From: a virus
Length of the DNA: 46,900 nt
IMG/VR virus record: IMGVR_UViG_3300034093_000785
Span: 1 to 46,900 of that record
Direction: 5' to 3' (one strand)
Shown: piece after piece, positions 18,994 to 26,047 of the stretch
Numbering within the stretch: position 1 is the first letter of the stretch
Layout of the letters: the number at the start of each line of letters is the position of its first letter
Program-made: the position numbers and the translations under genes
The notes under the pieces: generated by a model
Told to the model about the DNA's origin: nothing
Databases searched by the model: none
What the model saw: only the letters and a program-made list of their open reading frames with translations

Positions 18994-20730
18994 TTAAAAT
19001 GGCATTTCTTCTTGATTTATTTTTTGTTCTAGGTAGTTACCGGATTGTTTGTTAGAGGGTTGGTAGAACCTTCCAGAGTCTATATCGTATTGTAAAGCTA
19101 CACTACCTTGTCTACCCCAGTGCTTGAATTTAACCTTTTGGACAAACACTTCAGGGGATGATGTTCCGTCCTCAAAGAAATGTCTGTACACTGATATACC
19201 GTTGTGTGACTTGTTAAAGAAGTGAGCAGATCCAGCCATGTCGTATAGCGTGGGGACTAGGTATGGTCCGTTGCCTTTATCTCTTTGCATTTTTGTCGGG
19301 TGAGCGACCACAAAGATATGTACTCCAAACTTATGAGCAAAATTTATTATCAGGTCGAGTTGCTTACCGATGTATGTGGTCTCGTTGGATGCGAAGTCGT
19401 GGTCTAACTTATTCCAAGCATCTATGATCAGTCCGTTTATTCCGTATCGTTTAACAAGTTGTGTAGCGTGTTCGATAATACTCTCAACGCTGTTATCTTC
19501 CTTGGGAACGATGTAGAAGAAGTTGTCACGGTAGTAGTCCATGGCTTGTATCACCTTATGGTCAGCCATGTCGTTGAATCTCTCCCCTACGAGTTTGGAA
19601 GCTATCTTAGAGAAGTGGAGTTGAAGTGGGTAGTTCTCAGGGGAGAATATACCAAACCTCCATCCGTGCTTGATCGATAGGTCCACCATGATTTGGTCAA
19701 GGAACTCTGACTTTCCATGGTTTGGGATACCGGTGACAACGGTTAGATATCCTGGATCAAAGGTAAGTAGCTCGTTAAAACAGGGGATTGATATGTCGCA
19801 TCCTGGTTTAAGTCCCTCACGCTTTAGTCTCCAGATATCATCTGATAGGTTGTCTACGGTTAGTACTCCGTCAATAGGGTATGGCTCGGATTGGGTTATT
19901 GTGTCTTGTAGGGCTAGAGGCTCCTTCATTAACAGCTCGTTTGCATCCTTGCATCCCAAGAAGCTAACCTTGCGACATCTGTACTTACCTAAGCGTCTAG
20001 CAAGCTCCTCCTGTAATACACGTCCTGGCTCATCGTCATCGGTGGCTATGAAGATTGTTTTTACATCCTCAAACAGGTCTATGCAGTTGTCGAGGTAGAC
20101 TAGCTTCTGCTGTGCGGACTTTGTTGCTCCGTTTGGTACAGAGATAACTGAGTCATATCCAGCCTCGATGTAAGACAGTGCATCAACTTCACCCTCCGTG
20201 ATGATCACATAGTCCATGTCCTTCATTGAGTCCAAGTTGTAGAATATAAGCTCAGCATCCTTGTACAGCTTGAAAGACTTCTTTGGTCCACGGTACTTGA
20301 CGTTGATTAGTTCCGTGTCACGGAAGTAGTTGAACTCGATACACTTAGCCTCCTTCTCAAGTTGTGGGAAGAAAGTACGTCCTTGTGTAATCTTGACTTG
20401 GTTGACCACTCGCTGCGACAAACCTCTGTCGGTAAAGAACTTGAGTACGTCATCTTCTAAGTCTGTGATGTTTCTCCACTCAGGGCGAGAGTATATGGGC
20501 TTCTGTAACTCGTTAGGCTTGTATGCCCCCTCTAGTTTCTTCCCGAACTTAGCTCCGCAGTGTAGGCAGTTTCCGATTCCTTTTTGTCCATCCCAACTAA
20601 AAGACTTAGCTGTCTTCTTCTTCCTATCCCCGGAACACTCTGGGCATGGCATAGCATTTTCCCCTGTTGCGTTCTTGAGGTCTATGATGAACTCACGCTT
20701 TGTTTGTAGGTTGATTATTCTTTCGATCAT
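18994..20730 (-). CDS. Bifunctional primase-helicase, T7 gp4-like
   Basis: A 578-residue protein with three parts. Zinc ribbon: C29, C32, C55, C58 (CPECSG...CLHCG). TOPRIM primase core: VIITEGEVDALS (E179, E181) and IATDDDEPGR (D231-D233). RecA-like DnaB helicase domain: Walker A TGIPNHGKS (333-341), Walker B GLIIDAW (433-439), and HIFVVAHPTK (471-480). This is the order and length of T7 gp4 (566 residues). The C-terminus, KINQEEMPF, is acidic with a final Phe, as in T7 gp4, where that tail contacts the DNA polymerase. It lies 50 bp after the initiator gene. Confidence 0.95.
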   Translation of the reverse strand: MIERIINLQTKREFIIDLKNATGENAMPCPECSGDRKKKTAKSFSWDGQKGIGNCLHCGAKFGKKLEGAYKPNELQKPIYSRPEWRNITDLEDDVLKFFTDRGLSQRVVNQVKITQGRTFFPQLEKEAKCIEFNYFRDTELINVKYRGPKKSFKLYKDAELIFYNLDSMKDMDYVIITEGEVDALSYIEAGYDSVISVPNGATKSAQQKLVYLDNCIDLFEDVKTIFIATDDDEPGRVLQEELARRLGKYRCRKVSFLGCKDANELLMKEPLALQDTITQSEPYPIDGVLTVDNLSDDIWRLKREGLKPGCDISIPCFNELLTFDPGYLTVVTGIPNHGKSEFLDQIMVDLSIKHGWRFGIFSPENYPLQLHFSKIASKLVGERFNDMADHKVIQAMDYYRDNFFYIVPKEDNSVESIIEHATQLVKRYGINGLIIDAWNKLDHDFASNETTYIGKQLDLIINFAHKFGVHIFVVAHPTKMQRDKGNGPYLVPTLYDMAGSAHFFNKSHNGISVYRHFFEDGTSSPEVFVQKVKFKHWGRQGSVALQYDIDSGRFYQPSNKQSGNYLEQKINQEEMPF

Positions 20731-20753
20731 TGTTGTTAAATTATGATTTTACT

Positions 20754-20772
20754 TTTGACATTATTCGTCAAA
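20754..20772. promoter_or_regulatory. TTTGAC inverted repeat
   Basis: TTTGAC (20,754-20,759) and GTCAAA (20,767-20,772) separated by 7 bp lie in the 50-bp gap between the initiator stop and the primase-helicase start. It may be an operator or a short hairpin affecting expression of the helicase. Confidence 0.35.
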
Positions 20773-20780
20773 TTATAAAT

Positions 20781-21563
20781 TTACGACTTGAACCCGATTG
20801 GGGTAGATTTATATACCCAAGATCCGTTAACAACCTCTCGCTTCATTAGAGGGTTATTATGGAACTCTTTTACATAGCCTGGTATGTTGATATCATTTTC
20901 ATTAGTTATTTGAAATTTGACCCCTTTCTGTTCGTTTTTGAACCATGATGCGATCATTTTCTGTTTCCAATTTAACACTTGGTCCCCTTTTGCGTCTTTC
21001 CAGTCGGCAACGGAGTAGTATTCGTAAGCCTGAGAACCAATGCTCGGATCAAAACCTTTTTCAGCTGCGTAACTCATCATCTCCTCTTTCGATGGAGCGA
21101 TAAATTCTTTTCTTTTTCTTTTTGTATTTTCTTTTTCTAAACTACTAGATATATTACTAGATTCTATATATATATTTTCATTTTCCATATGTATTACACT
21201 AGTATCTCCACTAGTATATTCAAGTGTATTACTAGTGTTATTCACTTGTATTTCACTAGTATTCTTTTCCCATCTTTTTTTGATGTTACCTCTTCTGGAG
21301 TCTGAAAACTTCTTTCTCTTCTCAATTTCAGCTTCTAGCCTTACATTGTAGTAGTTTCCTTCTTCATCTTTTTGGAATTTATCGAGGACGTTGCGGTCTA
21401 AATCACCGCAAATATGCATGATTTTTTCCTCAGTTAATCTCCCATGTTGATGTTGAGCGCAGATAAGTCTGATGTACTTTCCTACTTGTGCGTGTGTAAG
21501 GAATGCTGTCCCTACATAGAAGTCCTGTGTGTAGAACAGGAAGGCTGGATCTTTTTGTGCCAT
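20781..21563 (-). CDS. Replication initiator, lambda O-like organisation
   Basis: A 260-residue protein. Residues 1-95 match the N-terminal domain of phage replisome organisers (DUF1376/DUF4373 type): KDPAFLFYTQDFYVGTAFLTH and VGKYIRLICAQHQHGRL. Residues 101-145 form a Ser/Thr/Asn-rich linker whose codons carry the CACTWGTAT array. The C-terminal part (150-215: PSKEEMMSYAAEKG...AYEYYSVADWKDAKGDQVLNWKQKM) is the usual DnaT-like region of these initiators. As with lambda O, the origin repeats probably lie in the gene and are bound by the N-terminal domain, while the C-terminus loads the helicase encoded next. A Bacteroidota-type promoter with one motif between its boxes precedes it. Confidence 0.85.
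   Translation of the reverse strand: MAQKDPAFLFYTQDFYVGTAFLTHAQVGKYIRLICAQHQHGRLTEEKIMHICGDLDRNVLDKFQKDEEGNYYNVRLEAEIEKRKKFSDSRRGNIKKRWEKNTSEIQVNNTSNTLEYTSGDTSVIHMENENIYIESSNISSSLEKENTKRKRKEFIAPSKEEMMSYAAEKGFDPSIGSQAYEYYSVADWKDAKGDQVLNWKQKMIASWFKNEQKGVKFQITNENDINIPGYVKEFHNNPLMKREVVNGSWVYKSTPIGFKS
21141..21262. repeat. CACTWGTAT iteron array with AT-rich flank
   Basis: Copies: CACTAGTAT 21,197-21,205 and 21,209-21,217; inverted ATACACTTG (plus CAAGTGTAT) 21,221-21,229; inverted AACACTAGT (plus ACTAGTGTT) 21,231-21,239; CACTTGTAT 21,243-21,251; CACTAGTAT 21,254-21,262. Core starts are 10-13 bp apart, about one per helical turn. Two weaker ACTAGA sites lie at about 21,144 and 21,155. The AT-rich stretch TATATATATTTTCATTTTCC (21,163-21,186) would serve as the unwinding element. 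The array encodes initiator residues 101-124. Confidence 0.8.
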
Positions 21564-21715
21564 ACTTGTTATTTTTTAATGTTGGATACAAATGTAATAC
21601 ACTTGTATGCTTGTGGCAAAATTTTTTTATTAACATTAAAAGTGTTGAAAAGTTTTTTGTTGTTTAATAAAATTATTGATATATATTTGTCGGCGTAACT
21701 ATTAAAATTAAAAAA
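21564..21715. promoter_or_regulatory. Divergent promoter region with embedded operator
   Basis: Leftward promoter for the initiator: -33 TTTG (plus CAAA 21,617-21,620), 20-bp spacer, -7 TACATTTG (plus CAAATGTA 21,589-21,596), 26 bp before the ATG. The motif CACTTGTAT (21,600-21,608) lies between the two boxes, an ideal place for repression by the initiator itself. Rightward promoter: -33 TTG (21,660-21,662; TTTG also at 21,656), 19-bp spacer, -7 TATATTTG (21,682-21,689), 27 bp before the ATG at 21,716. Both fit the Bacteroidota TTTG/TAnnTTTG pattern. Confidence 0.7.
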
Positions 21716-22015
21716 ATGCCAAGTTCAGAGAAAAAAAACCTTTTAGGTAGAACGGTTGTTAAATCAAATGATAAAACATACAATACTGATGGTTATTCAA
21801 GATCTAAGTCTAAAGTAGTTCTCAATAAAGAGGGTGATATTTTAAAAACGAAATCTAAAACAACTAAATATAAACCAGTAGGAGAACCAACAGGTAAATT
21901 GCAGGGTTATAAAGCGTCTGGAACTACTGTTACAAAAAAGAAATATTCAGATGGTAAACTAAAGTCAACAAATACAAAATCAGGTGTTATTCCTGTGAAA
22001 GCTAAAAAGAAATAA
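21716..22015 (+). CDS. Lys-rich protein, 99 aa
   Basis: A 99-residue, strongly basic Lys/Ser/Thr-rich protein, MPSSEKKNLLGRTVVKSNDK..., made of short repeated strand-turn units (KSKVVLNKEGDILKTKSKTTKYKP, KYSDGKLKSTNTKSG) and ending PVKAKKK. First gene of the rightward operon, directly behind a strong promoter. The periodic charged turns suggest a fibrous or nucleic-acid-coating protein. No known family. Confidence 0.75.
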   Translation: MPSSEKKNLLGRTVVKSNDKTYNTDGYSRSKSKVVLNKEGDILKTKSKTTKYKPVGEPTGKLQGYKASGTTVTKKKYSDGKLKSTNTKSGVIPVKAKKK

Positions 22016-22016
22016 T

Positions 22017-22307
22017 ATGCCAATACTTCCAAAAAAACCAAGAAGTCAAAAGCTTTTAGAGAGATCAGTTGCTAAAGATAAAAAAGCTGATTTCTACAGA
22101 CAGTCTAATGTTCATATGCAGCAACAGGCTGGTCAGCTTGAGAAAAAGAAGGAATCTATGACTCCTGGTGAAAAAAAGGCTGCTGATAAATTGATTGGCA
22201 AGATGAAAAAGCAAACTCCTAAGGCGGCTATTAAAAGTGTTGTTATTAGTGAAAAAGCTTTTAAATTAAGAACTAAAGCTGAAAAACTTAAATCAAAAGG
22301 AAAATAA
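22017..22307 (+). CDS. Lys-rich helical protein, 96 aa
   Basis: A 96-residue basic protein, MPILPKKPRSQKLLERSVAK..., mostly helical with a Gln/Lys-rich middle (VHMQQQAGQLEKKKESM) and Ala/Lys segments (KKAADKLIGKMKKQTPKAAIK). It lies 1 bp after the preceding gene; its TAA overlaps the next ATG. Composition resembles histone-like tails. Function unknown. Confidence 0.75.
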   Translation: MPILPKKPRSQKLLERSVAKDKKADFYRQSNVHMQQQAGQLEKKKESMTPGEKKAADKLIGKMKKQTPKAAIKSVVISEKAFKLRTKAEKLKSKGK

Positions 22308-22834
22308 TGAACGGTCCAGGTCCAATCAAGCAAGCTATTTCAAATGTAAAGGCTCGCAAAGAAGAGAAGAAACGTGCTACTGAGCAGGGTTATAAATATA
22401 ACCGAAACATTATCCATGATGTTGGTGAGAATAAGAGCCGTAACATCAAGGGTAGTGTAGGTGCTGCTGCTCAATCTAAGGTTGATCAGGCTAAGAAAGA
22501 TGTTAAAAAAGTTAGCTCTTCCGTCAAGAAAGCTGTTGAATCCAAGGTTGATAAAATGCAGGAATCAAGTCAAGCTAGAAAGGCTATGAAGGCTGCTGAT
22601 GAGCGTAGTAAGAATAGTCGTATTGAGGGTAAAACCAAAAAGACCAATCTATATCTAGCTAGCGTAAATGAAAAAGGAAAGATTGAGCAAGCGGATCGGA
22701 ATTTTTATAATTCCAATAAAAAACAATCTTCAAATAAGGGAAAGATTGCTGGAAAGAATGTTATTCAAAAAATGAAGAATAGCTCAAAGCTAAAGCAAGC
22801 TCATAAAAGAAGCCGTAATTCTGGTGTTAAGTAA
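22307..22834 (+). CDS. Lys-rich Ala/Ser helical protein, 175 aa
   Basis: A 175-residue protein with many Lys, Ala, Ser and Asn residues (MNGPGPIKQAISNVKARKEE..., SKVDQAKKDVKKVSSSVKKAVESKVDKMQ). The central Ala/Lys repeat resembles the C-terminal domain of histone H1 or bacterial HU-like tails. Together with the two genes before it, it forms a cluster of basic proteins expressed with late genes, which would suit DNA compaction or packaging inside the head; this is inferred from composition only. Confidence 0.75.
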   Translation: MNGPGPIKQAISNVKARKEEKKRATEQGYKYNRNIIHDVGENKSRNIKGSVGAAAQSKVDQAKKDVKKVSSSVKKAVESKVDKMQESSQARKAMKAADERSKNSRIEGKTKKTNLYLASVNEKGKIEQADRNFYNSNKKQSSNKGKIAGKNVIQKMKNSSKLKQAHKRSRNSGVK

Positions 22835-22866
22835 GGATTTTTTTTTAATTTAAAACAAAAAACAAA

Positions 22867-23220
22867 ATGAGTAATTATTCTATGAAAGGAGTAGTATCTT
22901 CGTTGTCGGAGATTCAGTCAAGAGGTAACTTCTCTTGGAGAAATTTATTATTAACCACCACAAGAGAGATCAAGGGTAAGGAATACACAGACGTGTATGA
23001 GTTCCAAGTATCCGGTCAATCTCTTGATACGTTGAGCGAGTCTTGCGTTGGTTGTGAAGCGGAGATTGCTTTTAATATCCGTAGCCGTGAGTACAACGGA
23101 AAGTATTACACTAACTTATCAATGTGGAAGATGGAGTACACGCCAAAAGAGGGAACCTCAGGGAACTACTCTAAGCCAGCTCCAAGTGTAGAGACATCTG
23201 ACGATGATCTTCCATTCTAA
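22867..23220 (+). CDS. DUF3127 SSB-like protein
   Basis: A 117-residue protein of the DUF3127 type: MSNYSMKGVVSSLSEIQSRGNFSWRN, then YEFQVSGQSLDTL and AEIAFNIRSREYNGKYYTNLSMWKME, fitting an OB-fold. The tail SVETSDDDLPF ends with the acidic DDDLPF, like the C-terminal tip of bacterial SSB (DDDIPF), which recruits partner proteins. It probably binds single-stranded DNA for the phage. It stands apart from the other replication genes, on the rightward strand after the Lys-rich cluster. Confidence 0.85.
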   Translation: MSNYSMKGVVSSLSEIQSRGNFSWRNLLLTTTREIKGKEYTDVYEFQVSGQSLDTLSESCVGCEAEIAFNIRSREYNGKYYTNLSMWKMEYTPKEGTSGNYSKPAPSVETSDDDLPF

Positions 23221-23264
23221 TTGTGAAAACATTAAAATAACTTTTTAAAAACTTAATCCCCCTA

Positions 23265-23597
23265 ATGATTACCTTTGATAAAAACGCTAATATGAAAGGT
23301 GTTAAGAAGGGGGATTTTGTTTTAGATGGCAACATCCTAAAATGTCGAGTTCTTGTTTCATATGATTCAGATGAAACTTTTGAAGGTGTTGACTTTATGT
23401 GGAGCGAGTGCGCTATACCGATGAGTCTTATATCGTACTACAGCTTACACATTAACGACAAGGGTATGACTATAAAAAATCAGATTATCATATCTCTTGA
23501 TGATGGGAAGGATATTATATGTAGGGGTAGCATGGAGGACTTAACGGACCTTTATAATACCCACATTAAGAATGACAGGATCTTTAAATTTAACTGA
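23265..23597 (+). CDS. Hypothetical protein, 110 aa
   Basis: A 110-residue, acidic beta-rich protein (MITFDKNANMKGVKKGDFVL...) with short strands and turns (CRVLVSYDSDETFEGVDFMW). Its TGA overlaps the ATG of the metallophosphoesterase gene by one base. Function unknown. Confidence 0.7.
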   Translation: MITFDKNANMKGVKKGDFVLDGNILKCRVLVSYDSDETFEGVDFMWSECAIPMSLISYYSLHINDKGMTIKNQIIISLDDGKDIICRGSMEDLTDLYNTHIKNDRIFKFN

Positions 23598-24490
23598 TGA
23601 TAAAAACAAAAAGTGAAAGGCATGGTCGTAATATAATTATTACCGACTGTGACGTTAAGCAGAAGTTTCTCATGATATCTGACGTGCATTTTGATAACCC
23701 AAAGTGTAAGAGGAATGTATTAAAAAGGCATTTAGATTACGCCAGAGAGAATGAAATGAAGGTTGCCATTAACGGTGACTTTTTCTGTTTAATGCAGGGT
23801 AAGTATGATCCACGCAGGTCGAAGAAAGATATTCTTCCAGCGCATAATAGCTACAACTACTTGGACCTTGTTATCGAGGAGGCTGTAGACTGGTGGAGTC
23901 CTTATGCGGATATGATTACATTCATTGGATATGGAAACCATGAGACTGCGATTATCAAGAACACTGAGACAGATCCACTTAGAAGGTTTGTTGACTTATT
24001 GAACTACAAGAATAAGACTAGTGTACTAGTTGGAGGTTATGGAGGTTGGTGGATCATTAGACCTATGAATAAGAAGGGTTCTGCTATTTTGTCTACTTTC
24101 AAAATTAAATACTTTCACGGATCAGGAGGTGGAGGAGAGGTTACTAAGGGTGTGATTCAGAATAACCGTATGTCTGTAAGGACTGAGGGGGCTGACTGTA
24201 CTTGGCAGGGACACGTTCATGAGTTATATCATGTCATTGACTCTAAGGAGTATATTCAATTCAATTCACATACAGGGTACTCTGTTCAGCATAAGTACCT
24301 TCATCATATCCGTACAGCTTGCTATAAAGAGGAATATGAGGATGGGTATGCAGGGTATCACATTGAAAAGGGAAGACCTCCCAAACCAATCGGAGGGTAC
24401 ATTTTGTCATTCGACCTTGACAGAAGTTACACAGAAACTAAAAGGGAATGGAATTTGGTTCCAAACTTTGAACAGATAAGGGATAAATAA
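23597..24490 (+). CDS. Calcineurin-like metallophosphoesterase
   Basis: A 297-residue protein with the full set of metal-binding motifs: MISDVHFD (D29, H31), INGDF (D61), GNHE (113-116) and GHVH (205-208). Such enzymes hydrolyse phosphomono- or phosphodiesters with two metal ions; phage members include DNA-end nucleases and serine/threonine phosphatases. The position, after an SSB-like gene and before the terminase operon, might suit DNA processing. Substrate is not shown by sequence. A terminator-like hairpin follows directly. Confidence 0.9.
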   Translation: MIKTKSERHGRNIIITDCDVKQKFLMISDVHFDNPKCKRNVLKRHLDYARENEMKVAINGDFFCLMQGKYDPRRSKKDILPAHNSYNYLDLVIEEAVDWWSPYADMITFIGYGNHETAIIKNTETDPLRRFVDLLNYKNKTSVLVGGYGGWWIIRPMNKKGSAILSTFKIKYFHGSGGGGEVTKGVIQNNRMSVRTEGADCTWQGHVHELYHVIDSKEYIQFNSHTGYSVQHKYLHHIRTACYKEEYEDGYAGYHIEKGRPPKPIGGYILSFDLDRSYTETKREWNLVPNFEQIRDK

Positions 24491-24493
24491 AAA

Positions 24494-24522
24494 AAGAGGG
24501 GACACCGTTGTATCTCCCTCTT
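24494..24522 (+). terminator. Hairpin after the metallophosphoesterase gene
   Basis: AAGAGGGG (24,494-24,501) pairs with TCCCTCTT (24,515-24,522), with one G-T pair and a 13-nt loop. There is an A-tract before it but only a short T run after it, so termination may be weak, or stronger on the minus strand. Confidence 0.5.
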
Positions 24523-24589
24523 CCAAACAAAAAACAAAAAACAAAGTAGGCAATACAAAGTTAGGTTTTAAAATACCCGATATTATGTA

Positions 24590-24597
24590 TAATTTTG
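24590..24597 (+). promoter_or_regulatory. -7-type promoter box for the terminase operon
   Basis: TAATTTTG fits TAnnTTTG in the 165-bp gap following the hairpin, 57 bp before the ATG at 24,655. The upstream box is imperfect (TTTT at about 24,566-24,569, 20 bp before). The 5' leader includes a T-rich tract (TTTTTTTTAG) twice. Confidence 0.4.
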
Positions 24598-24654
24598 AGT
24601 TTTTTTTAGTAGGCTTTTTTTTAGGGTATTTAGCTAGATTATTAATTAATATTT

Positions 24655-25383
24655 ATGGAGATAACAAAACAAGAGGCAGAAAATTTAAGGCCACCACGAG
24701 GAAGGGTAATCATAGAGGTCCCAAATATCATTTCTGAAGATGTTAAAATTGGGGAGGCGATCATTAGTGTTAGGGCAATCAGTGACGAGGCTCGTGTTGA
24801 CATGGGTTCTCGCTCCGGTATTGTACACTCTGTTTCACCTTACGCTGATATCCCTGCTCTATGTTATACTTGGGATGGTCCGGTAGAAATTGAGAAGGGA
24901 GACTTAGTTTACTTTTCACACGATGCTATTGCTAAAGCAGCTACTGTTCAGAGGGATGAGGCTTACTACTATACCTTTAATGATGAAGGGCAGACTAGAT
25001 GTTTGCTTGTGGTTCCGTACAAAGAGATTATTTTGTGTATCAGGGAATCGGATGGTAAGTTTAGTACTGATCACATATACGCATTAAATGACTACGTTGT
25101 GATTAAGAAGGTATTGAAACCAAAGCCATCATTCTTGTATATGCCAGACGAATATGAGAAAGATATTTTTGAAGTTGTATATCCTCCAACAGGGGATATT
25201 GTTTACGACTGGAGGGAAGGATACTTGAAATCTAATTGGAAAAATACTAAGGTTGATAAAGGTATGATTGTGAAATCAAAGTCTAAGTCTCCTGTAAAGT
25301 TAGAGTTTAAATACAAGCAACTTATGACTGAGGATTTGTATTATTTGCAAAGTCACACTATTATTGCACAAGTAAATGGATAG
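24655..25383 (+). CDS. Tandem GroES-like protein, 242 aa
   Basis: Residues 10-130 show a GroES-like layout: LRPPRGRVIIEVPNIIS, SGIVHSVSPYADIPA, IEKGDLVYFSHDAI, and a final YKEIILCIRE. Residues 138-242 repeat the scheme: IYALNDYVVIKKVLKPKPS, GMIVKSKSKSPVK, and YLQSHTIIAQV. A Cpn10 duplication in one chain would make half as many subunits complete a ring with GroEL. It opens the terminase-capsid operon, where a capsid co-chaperonin is expected (compare T4 gp31). The first domain is convincing, the second is more diverged; no experimental example is known to me. Confidence 0.65.
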   Translation: MEITKQEAENLRPPRGRVIIEVPNIISEDVKIGEAIISVRAISDEARVDMGSRSGIVHSVSPYADIPALCYTWDGPVEIEKGDLVYFSHDAIAKAATVQRDEAYYYTFNDEGQTRCLLVVPYKEIILCIRESDGKFSTDHIYALNDYVVIKKVLKPKPSFLYMPDEYEKDIFEVVYPPTGDIVYDWREGYLKSNWKNTKVDKGMIVKSKSKSPVKLEFKYKQLMTEDLYYLQSHTIIAQVNG

Positions 25384-26047
25384 TAAGATATATCATAAGA
25401 TGAAGTATAGGATCGACAAGATCCCTATGACCGATCAGGTGATATTCAAGTTTCCTGACCTTATGCAGTTTGCAAACATATTTGCTAGTGAGATTGGTAT
25501 GCCTCAGAATGTAACCGCTGACTTTGTTATGCGATACATTATGTTGATGTACAGTCCTGGAAGTCCTGGTATTGAGATATACCCAATGTTAGCTAAGAGA
25601 AAGACTTGGGCGTTGAAAGAGTTAGGGGTTAATCCATCAGTAGACGGCTCGTTCCCAACAGAATACAACGAGCTGTTGTTAAATAAAAACCAAACGTGCA
25701 GAGCTAAGGTAGTTCTATTCCTTCGGTTACAACAACCAGAGGATTGGGCTATCATGATGCGAGCAGAGGAGATGCTGTACGACTTGTTGTCCTTAGAGTT
25801 CCCAGAGGACCCTACGGATCAGAAGAATCACATCTCCAATATTGAGTCCTTGAGAAAACAGTTGTCTGAATCTAGGGAAAGATTCATGCAGGGTGAGATA
25901 TCAAAGGCATTAGAAAATGAAATAACCAAGTTCTTAGCTCAAGACAATTTGGGTATCAGACCAGAGGAGTATATGATGTTCGCTCCAAAGGGTACTGCTC
26001 CAAGTAAAGCTAAGGCTGATCAAATGTTCCCTGAAGTTGGCAACTAA
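25376..26047 (+). CDS. Hypothetical protein before terminase, 223 aa
   Basis: A 223-residue helical protein (MDSKIYHKMKYRIDKIPMTD...). It overlaps the tandem GroES-like gene by 8 bp and the large terminase gene by 11 bp. Features: a helical N-terminus with aromatic residues (VTADFVMRYIMLMYSPGSPG), a long acidic coiled-coil-like helix (NHISNIESLRKQLSESRERFMQ), and a C-terminal extended tail. Position directly before the large terminase would suit a small terminase subunit, but no helix-turn-helix is evident. Function unknown. Confidence 0.7.
   Translation: MDSKIYHKMKYRIDKIPMTDQVIFKFPDLMQFANIFASEIGMPQNVTADFVMRYIMLMYSPGSPGIEIYPMLAKRKTWALKELGVNPSVDGSFPTEYNELLLNKNQTCRAKVVLFLRLQQPEDWAIMMRAEEMLYDLLSLEFPEDPTDQKNHISNIESLRKQLSESRERFMQGEISKALENEITKFLAQDNLGIRPEEYMMFAPKGTAPSKAKADQMFPEVGN

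Noticed and set aside
24017-24030. ACTAGTGTACTAGT in the metallophosphoesterase gene
   Set aside because: Contains two ACTAGT cores but lacks the flanking bases of CACTWGTAT and has 8-bp rather than 11-12-bp spacing; explained by codons Thr-Ser-Val-Leu-Val.
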